From NCBI GenBank assembly GCA_025617375.2, contig JAMYGW020000002.1, positions 806,001-870,000 on the forward strand: a stretch of DNA of 64,000 bases, in the 5' to 3' direction. Below are positions 1 through 10,013 of this stretch, piece by piece; within the stretch, counting starts at the first letter, position 1, and each line of letters opens with the position of its first letter. The notes below the pieces were generated by a model. It saw only the letters and a program-made list of their open reading frames with translations. It did not search any database and was not told the origin of the DNA. This stretch comes from Acarospora socialis (Eukaryota > Ascomycota > Lecanoromycetes > Acarosporales > Acarosporaceae). The translations under genes and the position numbers were made by a program.

Positions 1-1084
1 TCTCTATGTTACCCCCGAGTTCTGCCTGTCTGAATCATTCCGCCGGCACATCAAGACTGTCCATTCCCAGCGCGAGCTCTCCCGCATCGCTGTCGACGAA
101 GCCCACTGCATCTCGGAATGGGGCCACGACTTCCGCACCGCCTACAAGGAACTGAACTGGTTCAAGCAGGAAGTCCCCGACATCCCGATCATGTGTCTGA
201 CCGCGACCGCCACGCGGCGCGTACGGGAAGACATTATTACTACCCTCGGTCTAGACGAGCGAAGACTCCAGATTTTCACTATGACCACCAGCCGCCATAA
301 CTTACATCATGAGGTCCGCTTCAAGTCCGACGAGACAGACCACTTCACCGACTTTCTAATCTGGCTGCAAGGCGTGCACGACCGCAGATCCTCCGACCCC
401 ACCCGCAAAGCCGAGCTCCTCGCCAAAGGCGAACGTCTCGACGCCGTCAGCGGCATCATCTACACTTCCTTCCGCAAAGACTGCGAAGCGCTCGCCGCCC
501 GACTGCGCAGCCACAACATCGGCGGGGCGCCCTACCACGCCGGTCTCAGCACCTACGACCGCGAGGATTGTCAGCGGAAATGGCTGGCCAACGAGCCGGG
601 ATACGATATCATCGTCGCGACGACCGCGTTCGGGATGGGTATCGACAAGGAGAACGTCCGGTTTGTCGTGCATTGGCAGATGCCGAAGAGCTTCGAGGGC
701 TTCTACCAGGAAGCGGGCCGGGCGGGGAGAGATGGCAAAGCGAGCGTGCATATCATGTACTACTCGCGGGAAGATAGGGATCGGGCCGCGTATCGGATGT
801 CGAAGGATCTGAATCATTGTCAGAAGTCGTCTCAGGCGCAGTGTGAAGGGAGGAAGAAGAGTTTCCAGGCGTTGGTTCGGTATTGTGAGGATACGGACCG
901 GTGTAGACATCGGCTGATCTGCGAGTATTTCGGGGAGGATGAGGTGCCGGAGTGTGACTTTGCCTGTGATTGGCATAAGGATCAGGGAGGGTTGAAGCGG
1001 AGGAAGAATGAGGGTTTACAGAGTGAAGAGTGGGTTAGTACGCAGAGTGAAAGGCCAGATTTCTATGGAGAAGGGTATGATTGA
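1..1084 (+). CDS. RecQ-family ATP-dependent DNA helicase, C-terminal part
   Basis: The reading frame is already open at base 2, so the N-terminus with Walker A lies outside the window. The visible part starts in helicase domain 1, carries the DEAH box (near base 95, followed by CISEWGHDF, the RecQ aromatic-rich loop) and the TATA-type motif III. Domain 2 follows, with the motif V/VI region ending in QEAGRAGRDG. The tail has the RecQ zinc-binding cysteines (C...YCEDTDRCRHRLICEYFGE). RecQ enzymes unwind DNA 3' to 5' in recombination and fork repair in the nucleus. The tail after the zinc region is short, so this resembles the short fungal RecQ type rather than a long BLM/QDE-3 type. A small 3' intron near the stop cannot be excluded, because a possible donor lies at about 1034. 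Confidence 0.93.
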   Translation, partial: LYVTPEFCLSESFRRHIKTVHSQRELSRIAVDEAHCISEWGHDFRTAYKELNWFKQEVPDIPIMCLTATATRRVREDIITTLGLDERRLQIFTMTTSRHNLHHEVRFKSDETDHFTDFLIWLQGVHDRRSSDPTRKAELLAKGERLDAVSGIIYTSFRKDCEALAARLRSHNIGGAPYHAGLSTYDREDCQRKWLANEPGYDIIVATTAFGMGIDKENVRFVVHWQMPKSFEGFYQEAGRAGRDGKASVHIMYYSREDRDRAAYRMSKDLNHCQKSSQAQCEGRKKSFQALVRYCEDTDRCRHRLICEYFGEDEVPECDFACDWHKDQGGLKRRKNEGLQSEEWVSTQSERPDFYGEGYD

Positions 1085-1496
1085 GACACGGACGGGCTTT
1101 CGGCGCCATCGTAACGTGGGTGCATTTCAGGGTCAGGTCGGTGTAAAGGCGCGCTATACATATCGTGGCTATTCAGCTTCGAAATACGCCTTTGACGCTT
1201 GGATGTGCAGATGAGTTAGAGTAGAAGAGTATGCATTCCAGGACTGCTACACCAATCTACAGCATATCAAGTACACCAGAAAACGGGCATGCGATCTTTG
1301 ACGGTGACGTGCTAGAAATACATTACGTACTGCGTAGTCCTACGAAATCGCGCCAGGGGCCAACATCAAAGTACAGGATGCGTAAAGGAGGTGGCACCAA
1401 CGAATTGCATGAGCAGAATGAACGGTAAGTATCGGAGCGGCAGATCAACGGGGTGATAAGCTCGCGACTGCTTCACTCTAGCTCCTAGAGGAGCCC
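1085..1496. other. intergenic, convergent gene tails
   Basis: This 3'-3' gap separates the RecQ gene from the KH-domain gene on the other strand. It holds only short open frames with no recognisable product and must contain both polyadenylation regions. No repeat or RNA gene was seen. Confidence 0.6.
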
Positions 1497-3499
1497 TCAT
1501 AGACCCGGCGGTGGCGGAACCTATCAAAAGTTAGCTTCCAAACAGAGATATTCGAAGACACAGAAGCCACATACAGCGCCATACGTGTTACCGTTTGCCC
1601 CTGGTGGTGAGCCGCTAGGTGGAGGTGGTGGAGGGAGCTCGCTTGGCGGTCCAGGAGGAGCCCCCGGTGGAGCCTGCTGCTGTTGTTGAGCAGCTTGTTG
1701 CTGATAATACTGCAAGTATGCAACATAGTTTTGGTACCCTCCGTATGCCGCATATGGGTCTTGACCACCGTAATACTGAGCATACTGGGCACCGTAGTCT
1801 GAGGGACTCCCGGCTCCTGGCGGTGCCTGGCTGGTCGGACTCATAGCAGACTGAGGAGCCGGGGATTGCTGACCGCCGTACCCAGCACCATACCCGCCCC
1901 CATAACCACCATAGCTCTGCCTCTCGGCGCCGCGTTGCTGATAGCCACCAGAGCCTCCGTAGCCTCCGTGTTGTGGGGGCGGATTTTCTTTAAAGCGCTC
2001 ATATTGCTCTTTTACATTGCCGAGAAGGTCTTCGCATAGTTCCCTGGCATGCTGAACTTCCTTGGGATCAGGGCCACTGGAAGCTATTAGCGCAGGCACT
2101 GGGATTTGAACCTGTAGCTGCAATCTTACGCAACATGCAGATACATTGGCTCATCGCTCTCCTGGCCGGTACCGTGCTCCATAAACCCAGAGCCTCGTCC
2201 CTTGATCTGGACACGACATCTAGTCTCTTGTTGGATATGCTTCACGTACGCACCACCGTGACCCACAACCTGAGCCCTCAGATTGAACCCTGGGAGGGGA
2301 TCAAGATCGATTGGAATCCGCTCTTCAGGCCATTTGCGCTTTGAAGTTTAGCCTTTGCATGATTCCTGGACCATGTCAGACTTACTCGACCGAACTCGTC
2401 ACGTTCAACCTGCTCAGGCTCCCTTCGGCGGAATCTTCTCTCGTCGACCAGATTCGGGAGTTCTTGCTTCATAAGCTCTTCAACACGCTGTACGGCCTTT
2501 TCAAGACCATCTTTGGTCGTGCTAGTGATATGAAGATGAAGCAGCGGATTCTACACGAAGATGGATCATAAGTACCTGTAGGTATTGTCTTAAGCAGAGA
2601 TTATACTTACGGCAGCGGTAGCCATGCTCTTAACTGGATAGTAGTTTCCTCTTGTCGTGACATCTTTACACTGATGAGCTTCTGTCTCTAAAAATCTGAT
2701 AAGTCAGGTTGAGCGTACCGGCGCCAGTCTCTTCTTTGATCTAGATGTCACGCAGCGGAGGTCAGCAGATGCCAAAGAGGGGTTGCAGTGTGCTATTGAA
2801 GTTTAGGTAAGCTTTAGCTTCATCCACCGATGTAATAGACATAAAAGATAGGCTTCAGAGCCCGATAGCTTGAAGACGTTGCCTGGGAGTATCAGTGAAC
2901 ATGACAAAAATATTTACCATCTTCTGAGTTGAGCCTCTGGTCAGTATGTAACGGTTCCGAAGGTCGTTAATTTCAATATCCTTAATGTAGTCTCCATCTG
3001 CGATATACATGTCGCCATTGATGTTACTTGTACTTGAACCGGATGCACCAGGAGACGAAGCTTTGCCAGACAAACTTGCAGCCTGACATTAACATGTAAG
3101 TTTAGAATGCATAGTAGACATCCTTGTGGTTCCGCAGTACTCACAGATCGTATTGGTGGCACGTCAACATGTTGGATGCCCTTCTTGGCTTGTATTTGCG
3201 CGTTGATCCGTGCGGCCGCGGCGGCTAGATTCAAACGCATCAGCTCGAGGAATAGCCAATCCGTAGCTCCAACGGTTACACTAACCAGCAGCGGCAGCAG
3301 GGTCAAGCGCAGCTTTCTTCTTGTCTTCTGGAGCTGGACTCAGGGGCTCTTTGCTCAGCGGGCTTCTGCTTCTCCTTGATTCTGACTTTCTTGCCGATGG
3401 GGACCGAGAGCGACGGTCGAAGCGTGACGAGCGTTTAACATCCGGCTGAGTCTGATCGAAGCGGGACCGTTTGGCACTCCGTCGCTCTTCGTCTGCCAT
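1497..3499 (-). CDS. KH-domain RNA-binding protein, KHDC4/BLOM7-like
   Basis: Predicted as nine exons: 3286-3499, 3145-3224, 2918-3082, 2719-2740, 2611-2663, 2386-2550, 2130-2338, 1575-2076 and 1497-1520, all phase-compatible, giving 477 residues. The N-terminus is an RS-like Arg/Ser tract. Next comes a KH-like half with DIEINDLRNRYILTRGSTQ and GADVTTRGNYYP, then the second KH region (GFNLRAQVVGHGGAYVKHIQ) and the closing helix GPDPKEVQHARELCEDLL. A Gly/Tyr/Gln-rich and Pro-rich tail ends in VPPPPGL. The order matches animal KHDC4 (BLOM7), a splicing-associated KH protein, better than SF1/BBP, since there is no zinc knuckle. A nuclear splicing role is inferred from the family. Two oddities are a 22-nt microexon and a last exon of only eight codons including the stop. 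Confidence 0.85.
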
Positions 3500-3815
3500 T
3501 TCCGGAGGTGGCTGACGTTGAACTCTGAACCTAAAGGGAGGGCTGTAGCAGTGGGTTTTTCCAAAATCTAGAACTGAAGACGTTCTACCAACAGTTTCAT
3601 AGGAGCACCTCTAAATTTCCGACTGTGGCTAGTCGAGAGAGGTTCGCTGGATGAAATTGTGCGTAAGGCTCCCACAACGCTAACACCATGCACTAGCCTT
3701 CGGCAACTCCCGAAGATCCTCACTTCGCGAAAACCGTTGAACTCTCGAGCCCTAGAATTTGTTGTCGCTTTACCTGTTCGTGACCCTACTCCAGACGCCG
3801 TCGCAACCAGTTAAT
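3500..3815. promoter_or_regulatory. shared divergent promoter, KH-protein gene and MTR4
   Basis: This 316-bp stretch lies between the two start codons of divergent RNA-processing genes, so both promoters and 5' UTRs must be here. I saw no clear TATA box, and a specific regulatory motif cannot be supported. Confidence 0.55.
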
Positions 3816-6800
3816 ATGGACTTGTTCGATGTCTTTGACGATCAGCCTAAAGCTGGTGCATCTTCGAACGGTCAACAGAAAGCGAATGCGAAGAGAGATA
3901 AGACCAAGAAGAGACATGCGAACGGAGATGTGAAAGAGCCAAACGGTACGGACGGTGTTGACGGAGACGTACCAATATCAGAACCGCCCCAGTCTGAGCA
4001 GCAAGATGGAAGCACACAGGAAGTTAACGGGGTGGAAAAACAACATGAAGCGAAGCGTCAGCGTCGAGAGGCAGAACTGGAGCCCGTTGTGGCAGACTCT
4101 TTCGAAACACAGCAATTACGGGAGGTTGCAGCCTCCGCAGGTCTTCAGAGTTCGAAAGAAGGCGATGCTGTTGTTCTCTCACATCAAGTTAGGCATCAAG
4201 TCGCCCTTCCACCAGACTACGCCTACATACCTATTTCAGAACACAAACCACCTGAAACACCAGCGAAGACATGGCCATTCAAGCTCGATCCGTTTCAGCA
4301 AGTTTCCATAGCGTCCATTGAACGTGGGGAGAGCGTGTTGGTATCGGCACATACAAGCGCCGGAAAGACTGTCGTTGCAGAGTATGCAATTGCACAGAGC
4401 CTGAAGAATAACCAAAGGGTCATATACACGAGTCCAATCAAAGCCCTGAGCAATCAAAAGTATCGCGAGTTTTCTGCCGAATTCGGAGATGTTGGGTTGA
4501 TGACTGGCGATGTCACCATCAATCCGACCGCGACATGCCTGGTTATGACAACTGAAGTAAGGCATCTGTACTCTCTATGTAGGGTTTCACTAAAGAATAG
4601 ACTAGATTCTTCGCTCGATGTTGTATAGAGGCTCTGAAATCATGCGGGAAGTGGCTTGGGTAGTGTTCGACGAGATACACTACATGCGAGATAAAGGTGT
4701 GTGTTGAATTTATAATATGTTGACTCTGGCTAAGCCCTGGTAGCTCGTGGAGTAGTCTGGGAGGAGACAATTATACTACTTCCTGACAAGGTCCGATACG
4801 TGTTCTTGTCAGCTACCATACCAAATGCAATGCAATTTGCAGAGTGGATCACGAAAACCCATAGTCAACCGTGTCACGTCGTTTATACCGACTTCCGACC
4901 TACTCCACTACAACACTACTTCTTTCCCCAGGGTGCCGATGGCATTCATCTGGTGGTGGACGAAAAAGGTGTTTTCCGAGAAGACAATTTTCAGAAAGCC
5001 ATGACCTCAATAGCAGACAAACAGGGGGATGACCCTGCTGACGCATTGGCCAAGAGGAAAGGAAGAGGTAAAGACAAGAAGACGAATAAAGGCGGAACGA
5101 AAGGGCCTTCAGATATATACAAGATTGTCAAGATGATAATGATGAAGAACTACAATCCCGTCATCGTCTTCAGCTTCAGCAAGCGGGAGTGCGAATCTTA
5201 CGCTCTGCAAATGAGCTCTCTGGCCTTCAACGATGACTCCGAGAAAGCAATGGTAGGAAAGGTTTTCAACAGCGCTATCGAGATGCTATCAGAAGAAGAC
5301 AGGGCTTTACCTCAGATCCAGCATATCCTTCCGTTATTGAGACGCGGCATTGGGATCCATCATTCCGGACTGCTACCGATTCTCAAAGAAACTATCGAGA
5401 TACTCTTCCAGGAGGGCCTGATCAAGGTTCTGTTTGCGACAGAAACGTTCTCCATCGGTCTCAATATGCCGGCGAAAACTGTGGTATTCACCAGCGTTCG
5501 AAAATTTGATGGTGTTTCTCAGAGATGGGTGACACCGTCGGAGTTTGTGCAAATGTCAGGTAGAGCAGGACGAAGGGGTCTTGACGACCGAGGTATCGTG
5601 ATCATGATGATAGGCGAAAAGATGGAGCCTAGCATCGCCAAGGAAATCGTCCGTGGGGAGCAGGACAAGCTTAACTCGGCTTTCTATCTTGGGTACAATA
5701 TGATACTCAATCTGATGCGAGTGGAAGGCATATCACCCGAGTTCATGCTCGAACACTGCTTTTATCAATTCCAGAACACTGCCAGCGTGTCTGGATTAGA
5801 GAAAGGTATGTAAGGCTCAAGCTTTGATGGGTCCAATACTAAAAGTCGTCTTAGAGCTACAAGAGCTTGAAAATGAGAGGTCGAATATCGAGATACAGGA
5901 CGAAAACACTATCAAGGAATATTACGAACTCCGGCAACAGCTCACAACGTACTCCAAGGACATGCGAGAAGTCATCACCCATCCCAACTATTGCCTGCAG
6001 TTTATGCAATCTGGCCGTCTTGTTCGGATCAAATACATGGACTACGATTTTGGCTGGGGTGCTGTTGTCAAGTTCACAAAGAGGCGCCCTAGCAAAGATC
6101 AGAAGCCCGAAGATATGATCCCTCAACAATCCTTTGTTTTGGATGTGTTACTCTTGGTCGCAGACGGCGCATCCAATGGTACCAAATCGCACCAAGATCT
6201 GCCCCAAGGAGTCCGTCCACCGCTTGAAGGTGAAAATGCAAAGATGGAGGTCGTTCCTGTGCTTCTCTCATGTATTGAGTCTATAGGACATATCCGGATC
6301 TTTCTACCGAACGATCTCAAGCCAGCGGACCAACGAAATACAGTCCGAAAATCAATGGACGAAGTCAAGCGAAGATTCCCAGATGGTATCGCCGTTCTCG
6401 ATCCCATTGAAAATATGGGCATCACGGATGAGTCGTTCAAGAAGCTGATGAGGGTACGTGGTGCAAAGCTCCAATGCGTTGTCGAATCCTAACCAGTGTA
6501 ACATAGAAAATCGAAGTCCTCGAGTCCCGTCTTTTGTCCAATCCACTACACAACTCTCCTCGACTACCTGATCTCTACAACCAGTACGCCGAAAAGATGG
6601 ACTTGTCCGCGAAGATCAAAGCTGTCAAGAAACAGATTACTGCTGCCCTCTCAATCATGCAGCTGGATGAGTTGAAGTGTCGCAAGCGGGTGCTTCGTCG
6701 CTTCGACTTCATCAACGAAGCGGAGGTGGTTCAGCTCAAGGCACGCGTCGCTTGTGAGATTAGCACTGGCGACGAGCTACTATTGAGCCAACTGCTCTTC

Positions 6801-7303
6801 AATCGGTTCTTTAATGAACTGACCCCTGAGCAATGTGCTGCGGTCTTGAGCTGCTTTATCTTCGAAGAGAAGAGCAACGAGTCACCCGCTCTAAAGGAAG
6901 AGCTTGCCAAACCGCTCAGAGAAATACAAGCTCAAGCTCGCATAGTTGCAAAAGTATCTCAGGAGAGCAAGCTGCCTCTTAATGAGGACGAATACGTACA
7001 GAGCTTCAAGTATCAGCTGATGGAGGTCGTGTATGCGTGGGCGCACGGAAAGCCTTTTGCAGAAATATGGTTTGTGTACCTTGGCCTGTGGCAACGATCT
7101 GTACCGTGCTAACCTGTCTCAGTTTAATGACCGACGTATACGAAGGCAGCTTGATTCGGCTCTTTAGACGACTTGAGGAGCTACTACGACAGATTGCACA
7201 AGCGGCAAAGGTCATGGGCAGTGAGGACCTCGAACAGAAATTCGAGGTGGCACTCACCAAGGTCAGGCGGGATATTGTGGCTGCTCAGTCTCTGTACCTC
7301 TAG
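3816..7303 (+). CDS. MTR4: ATP-dependent RNA helicase MTR4/DOB1 (exosome cofactor)
   Basis: Predicted as six exons: 3816-4556, 4606-4696, 4744-5805, 5855-6453, 6507-7069 and 7123-7303, giving 1,078 residues, the usual Mtr4 length. The start is the second in-frame Met of its frame because MDLFDVFDD is the conserved Mtr4 start. Motifs in order are the Q-like FKLDPFQ, Walker [13 protein letters not shown] (exon 2), SATIPN, the long arch-containing insert, and the motif VI region [10 protein letters not shown]. The C-terminal DSHCT domain ends in SLYL. Mtr4 feeds structured nuclear RNA to the exosome, in TRAMP and in rRNA maturation. The exon 2/3 join gives DKARGVV where most orthologues have DKERGVV. 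SKI2 is the closest alternative, but the N-terminus and insert fit Mtr4. Confidence 0.96.
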
Positions 7304-8057
7304 AAGGCGTGGTCTATGTTCGTTTCTGCATAGCACTGGTTATATGTCACTGTACTCACACGCGCGGAGCGCCTCCAGAGCGAACCCGATTTGCCTACGG
7401 CAGTGGGTCGGTAGTTCTATGGAGCAGATAGAAAGTTACTGTCGATACCGCTACGTGTGGGCTGTAATGAAGACTACCAAGATGAGGATAGAACGCCTCC
7501 TGGCTCATGCTCCACAGCGTGACGCTTCGTTATTGCTTTGCCTGGTTTCCTACGCTTATGTAAGATATCACTGCTATTGCGGTGCTGCACCGGGTTAGGA
7601 CTCTCTCGTGCCACTGGTCAAAAACATCGTAAGGCCTTTCACGAGTTTCGTCTCCTCAAGACCCTCTCACAACGTCACACCAACCCCTGAGGCGAGTGAA
7701 CAATGATACATTTCTGTTGCAACACTACCTACCTATGTACCGTTCATTGTGTATCCTGCCAGGTCATGAATAGATAGCCACTTTCTACCCCACCATTTCG
7801 GCATCATCGACCATCTCCTCTCATCTACAAATGTGTTGCCTTTGCAGTTTACGAGACTCTATGTAAATCCAAACACTGCGCTTTTAATGCACGAACCTCT
7901 TGTTGTCCTGATCATGCAGAGATGAGGCTGTTGTCTCAGCCGTTGGTGTCTTCTACTGATTTGCATCATCACAATTGAATAATCTATCAAGCATATCCTC
8001 TTCTAGTTTTTACTCCTACTAATAGCAATAGCCTCGCCACCGTCGGAAGACTCGAAC
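7304..8057. other. intergenic, MTR4 to MFS transporter
   Basis: This is a 754-bp tandem spacer containing the MTR4 3' end and the transporter promoter. The longest open frame (7173-7598) overlaps the last MTR4 exon in another frame and has no family signature, so it was not called. The last 150 bp are T/C-rich, as is common upstream of fungal starts. Confidence 0.6.
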
Positions 8058-9623
8058 ATGGAGCCGTACACGGTCATCTCACCCCGCTATCAACGCCTGA
8101 TAACCGCCCTCGTGGGCGCAGCGATGCTCGTATCCCCTCTAACAGCAACAATATACCTCCCTCTACTGCCCCTGCTAAGCGCTCAATTCCACGTCAGTCT
8201 CCAAGCCATAAATCTGACCATCACCGTCTACATCATCTTCCAGGCGCTGGCTCCACTGTTTCTGGCCAGTCTATCGGACCATCTGGGCCGGCGGCCCATC
8301 TATCTTTGCACCTTTGCGCTTTACATGGTTGCAAGCCTGGGCCTCGCCCTCAATCAATCGAACTATGCAGCCTTGATAATCTTGCGCGCCCTACAGAGCA
8401 TAGGTGCAAGCGCAGTGCTATCTGTGAGCTATGGCACTGTCGCCGATATCTGTGTCCCTGCGCGGCGCGGCAAGATGCTGGGCCCCGTCCTGGCCGCCGG
8501 GAATGTCGGTACCTGCGTTGGGCCGCTCGTCGGTGGATGGATCGCGTTCAAGTCGGGCAGCTTCCGCTGGGCCTTCTGGGCCCTGGTTCTCTTCGGTGCG
8601 GGGATGCTCGCAGCGCTCGCACTGTTGATGCCTGAGACGGCGAGGAATGTGGTCGGGAACGGGAGCGTTAATGCTTACCGGAAGTGGAATCAGGCACTAT
8701 GGAAGGTGCTGCTGTGTTCGTCAAGGTGGCGACAGCGCTCAGCGGCAAAATGCACACGTCAACCTCCTGGGCCTAGCAATGACCCGGAGAAGGTCACTGT
8801 TAGCAGGGAGAGTCAGGACCAACCCTCCGTCTGCAAAGGTAATTCCAACCAGTCTATGTCACCTACGCCCACCCTGAGGAGGAACCTGAAAATGACAAGC
8901 AGCTTATCTGCGATCCGAATTGTCTTCTACGCCGACACATCGCTGATAATATGGGTCTCATCCTCCTTCTACGCGCTCTGGTACTGTATCCAAGCCTCGA
9001 TCCCATCAACCTACCAATCGGCGCCATATGATTTCAACGAGCTCGAGGTCGGCCTGGCATACCTCCCCGGCGCTATCGGCGTGATCCTAAGTATGTACTT
9101 GACCGGCAAGGCCATGGACCACAACTACCGACATACGGCTGCGCAATCCAGCTTCGCCGTCGACAACGTCCGGGGCGACGACATGGCCGAGTTCCCCATC
9201 GAGCATGCCCGATCCCGTGGCTCCGGGTACCTTCTCGTCCTCAGCTTGGCCGTCATGACCGGTTACGGCTGGGCCATTGCCCGCCGTGCTCACGTCGCTG
9301 TGCCGCTCGTCTTGCAGTTCGTGCAGGGTTTCCTGGCGACGTGGTTGGTGCAGTGCTTCAGCGCCTTGCTTGTAGATGTGTTTCCGGACACTCCCAGCAC
9401 GGCTGCCACGGCGGGTAACGTTATGAAGTGTGTCCTGGCGGCCGGAGCGGTCGCCGCTCTGCAACCGTTCGCAGATGCCATCGGGAAGGGGTGGTTTTTC
9501 AGCCTGTTGGGACTCTTTTGTGGGGTTGGCGGATTCATTTCGCTGATGGCACTGAGGAGATGGGGGATGGCTTGGAGGAAGGTAAGGGTAGAGAAAAGTA
9601 GGGTAAGAGCAGCTGCGAGTTGA
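8058..9623 (+). CDS. MFS transporter, DHA1 family, QDR-like
   Basis: A single-exon frame of 521 residues with about 12 hydrophobic segments and a long central loop between TM6 and TM7 (roughly residues 200-285). The motif A region SDHLGRRPIYL follows TM2. GPVLAAGNVGTCVGPLVGGW fits the TM5 signature of drug:H+ antiporters, and the TM10-11 region has DVFPDTPSTAATAGN, typical of the fungal Qdr/DHA1 group. Such plasma-membrane carriers export drugs, polyamines or weak acids; the substrate cannot be told here. The central loop is Ser/Pro-rich and less conserved-looking, so a small unrecognised intron there is possible, although the frame stays open. Confidence 0.88.
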   Translation: MEPYTVISPRYQRLITALVGAAMLVSPLTATIYLPLLPLLSAQFHVSLQAINLTITVYIIFQALAPLFLASLSDHLGRRPIYLCTFALYMVASLGLALNQSNYAALIILRALQSIGASAVLSVSYGTVADICVPARRGKMLGPVLAAGNVGTCVGPLVGGWIAFKSGSFRWAFWALVLFGAGMLAALALLMPETARNVVGNGSVNAYRKWNQALWKVLLCSSRWRQRSAAKCTRQPPGPSNDPEKVTVSRESQDQPSVCKGNSNQSMSPTPTLRRNLKMTSSLSAIRIVFYADTSLIIWVSSSFYALWYCIQASIPSTYQSAPYDFNELEVGLAYLPGAIGVILSMYLTGKAMDHNYRHTAAQSSFAVDNVRGDDMAEFPIEHARSRGSGYLLVLSLAVMTGYGWAIARRAHVAVPLVLQFVQGFLATWLVQCFSALLVDVFPDTPSTAATAGNVMKCVLAAGAVAALQPFADAIGKGWFFSLLGLFCGVGGFISLMALRRWGMAWRKVRVEKSRVRAAAS

Positions 9624-10013
9624 TGTACATGCCGAGCTCGGCGTTACAGGTGCCAACGGAAAAGCTGTTTTGGCGCCGGATCATACAGGAACATGGCCAG
9701 AGTCGGATGGGCTACTCTGTAATCAGGAAATTATATTTTTGACTCCATATGCATACATATACTGTTTGCCATGGACAGACTCAGACTGACTTATATAACT
9801 ATATGAATAAGTATTGCGTAAAGTTATATAGAGAGGGTATATATTGTTTGACGAAGCCGTAGATCAGAAGTCAAGAGAGCCCTCAGAAACAAGGGATCGT
9901 AGAAGCGCGATGATATTCAAGATGGGCACCGGCGCCGATTTGTACCTGCGGTCAACTGAATGTAGCGTTGCATTGTTGCGGTGAAGGAAAGAATTGCTCC
10001 TCTAGACCGCTCC
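9624..10013. other. intergenic, AT-rich convergent tails
   Basis: This 390-bp gap lies between the transporter and the converging NLR-like gene. It is clearly AT-rich between about 9,720 and 9,850, with several TATA/ATAT runs, which suits polyadenylation signals for both genes. No gene was seen. Confidence 0.6.

Noticed and set aside
356-976. 206-residue minus-strand frame opposite the RecQ gene
   Set aside because: Antisense shadow caused by GC-rich third positions; the plus strand has all helicase motifs.
1497-3499. Branchpoint-binding protein SF1/BBP as identity of the KH gene
   Set aside because: There is no zinc knuckle, and the order of conserved blocks fits KHDC4/BLOM7 better.
7173-7598. 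141-residue plus-strand frame after MTR4
   Set aside because: Overlaps the last MTR4 exon in another frame and has no recognisable domain.
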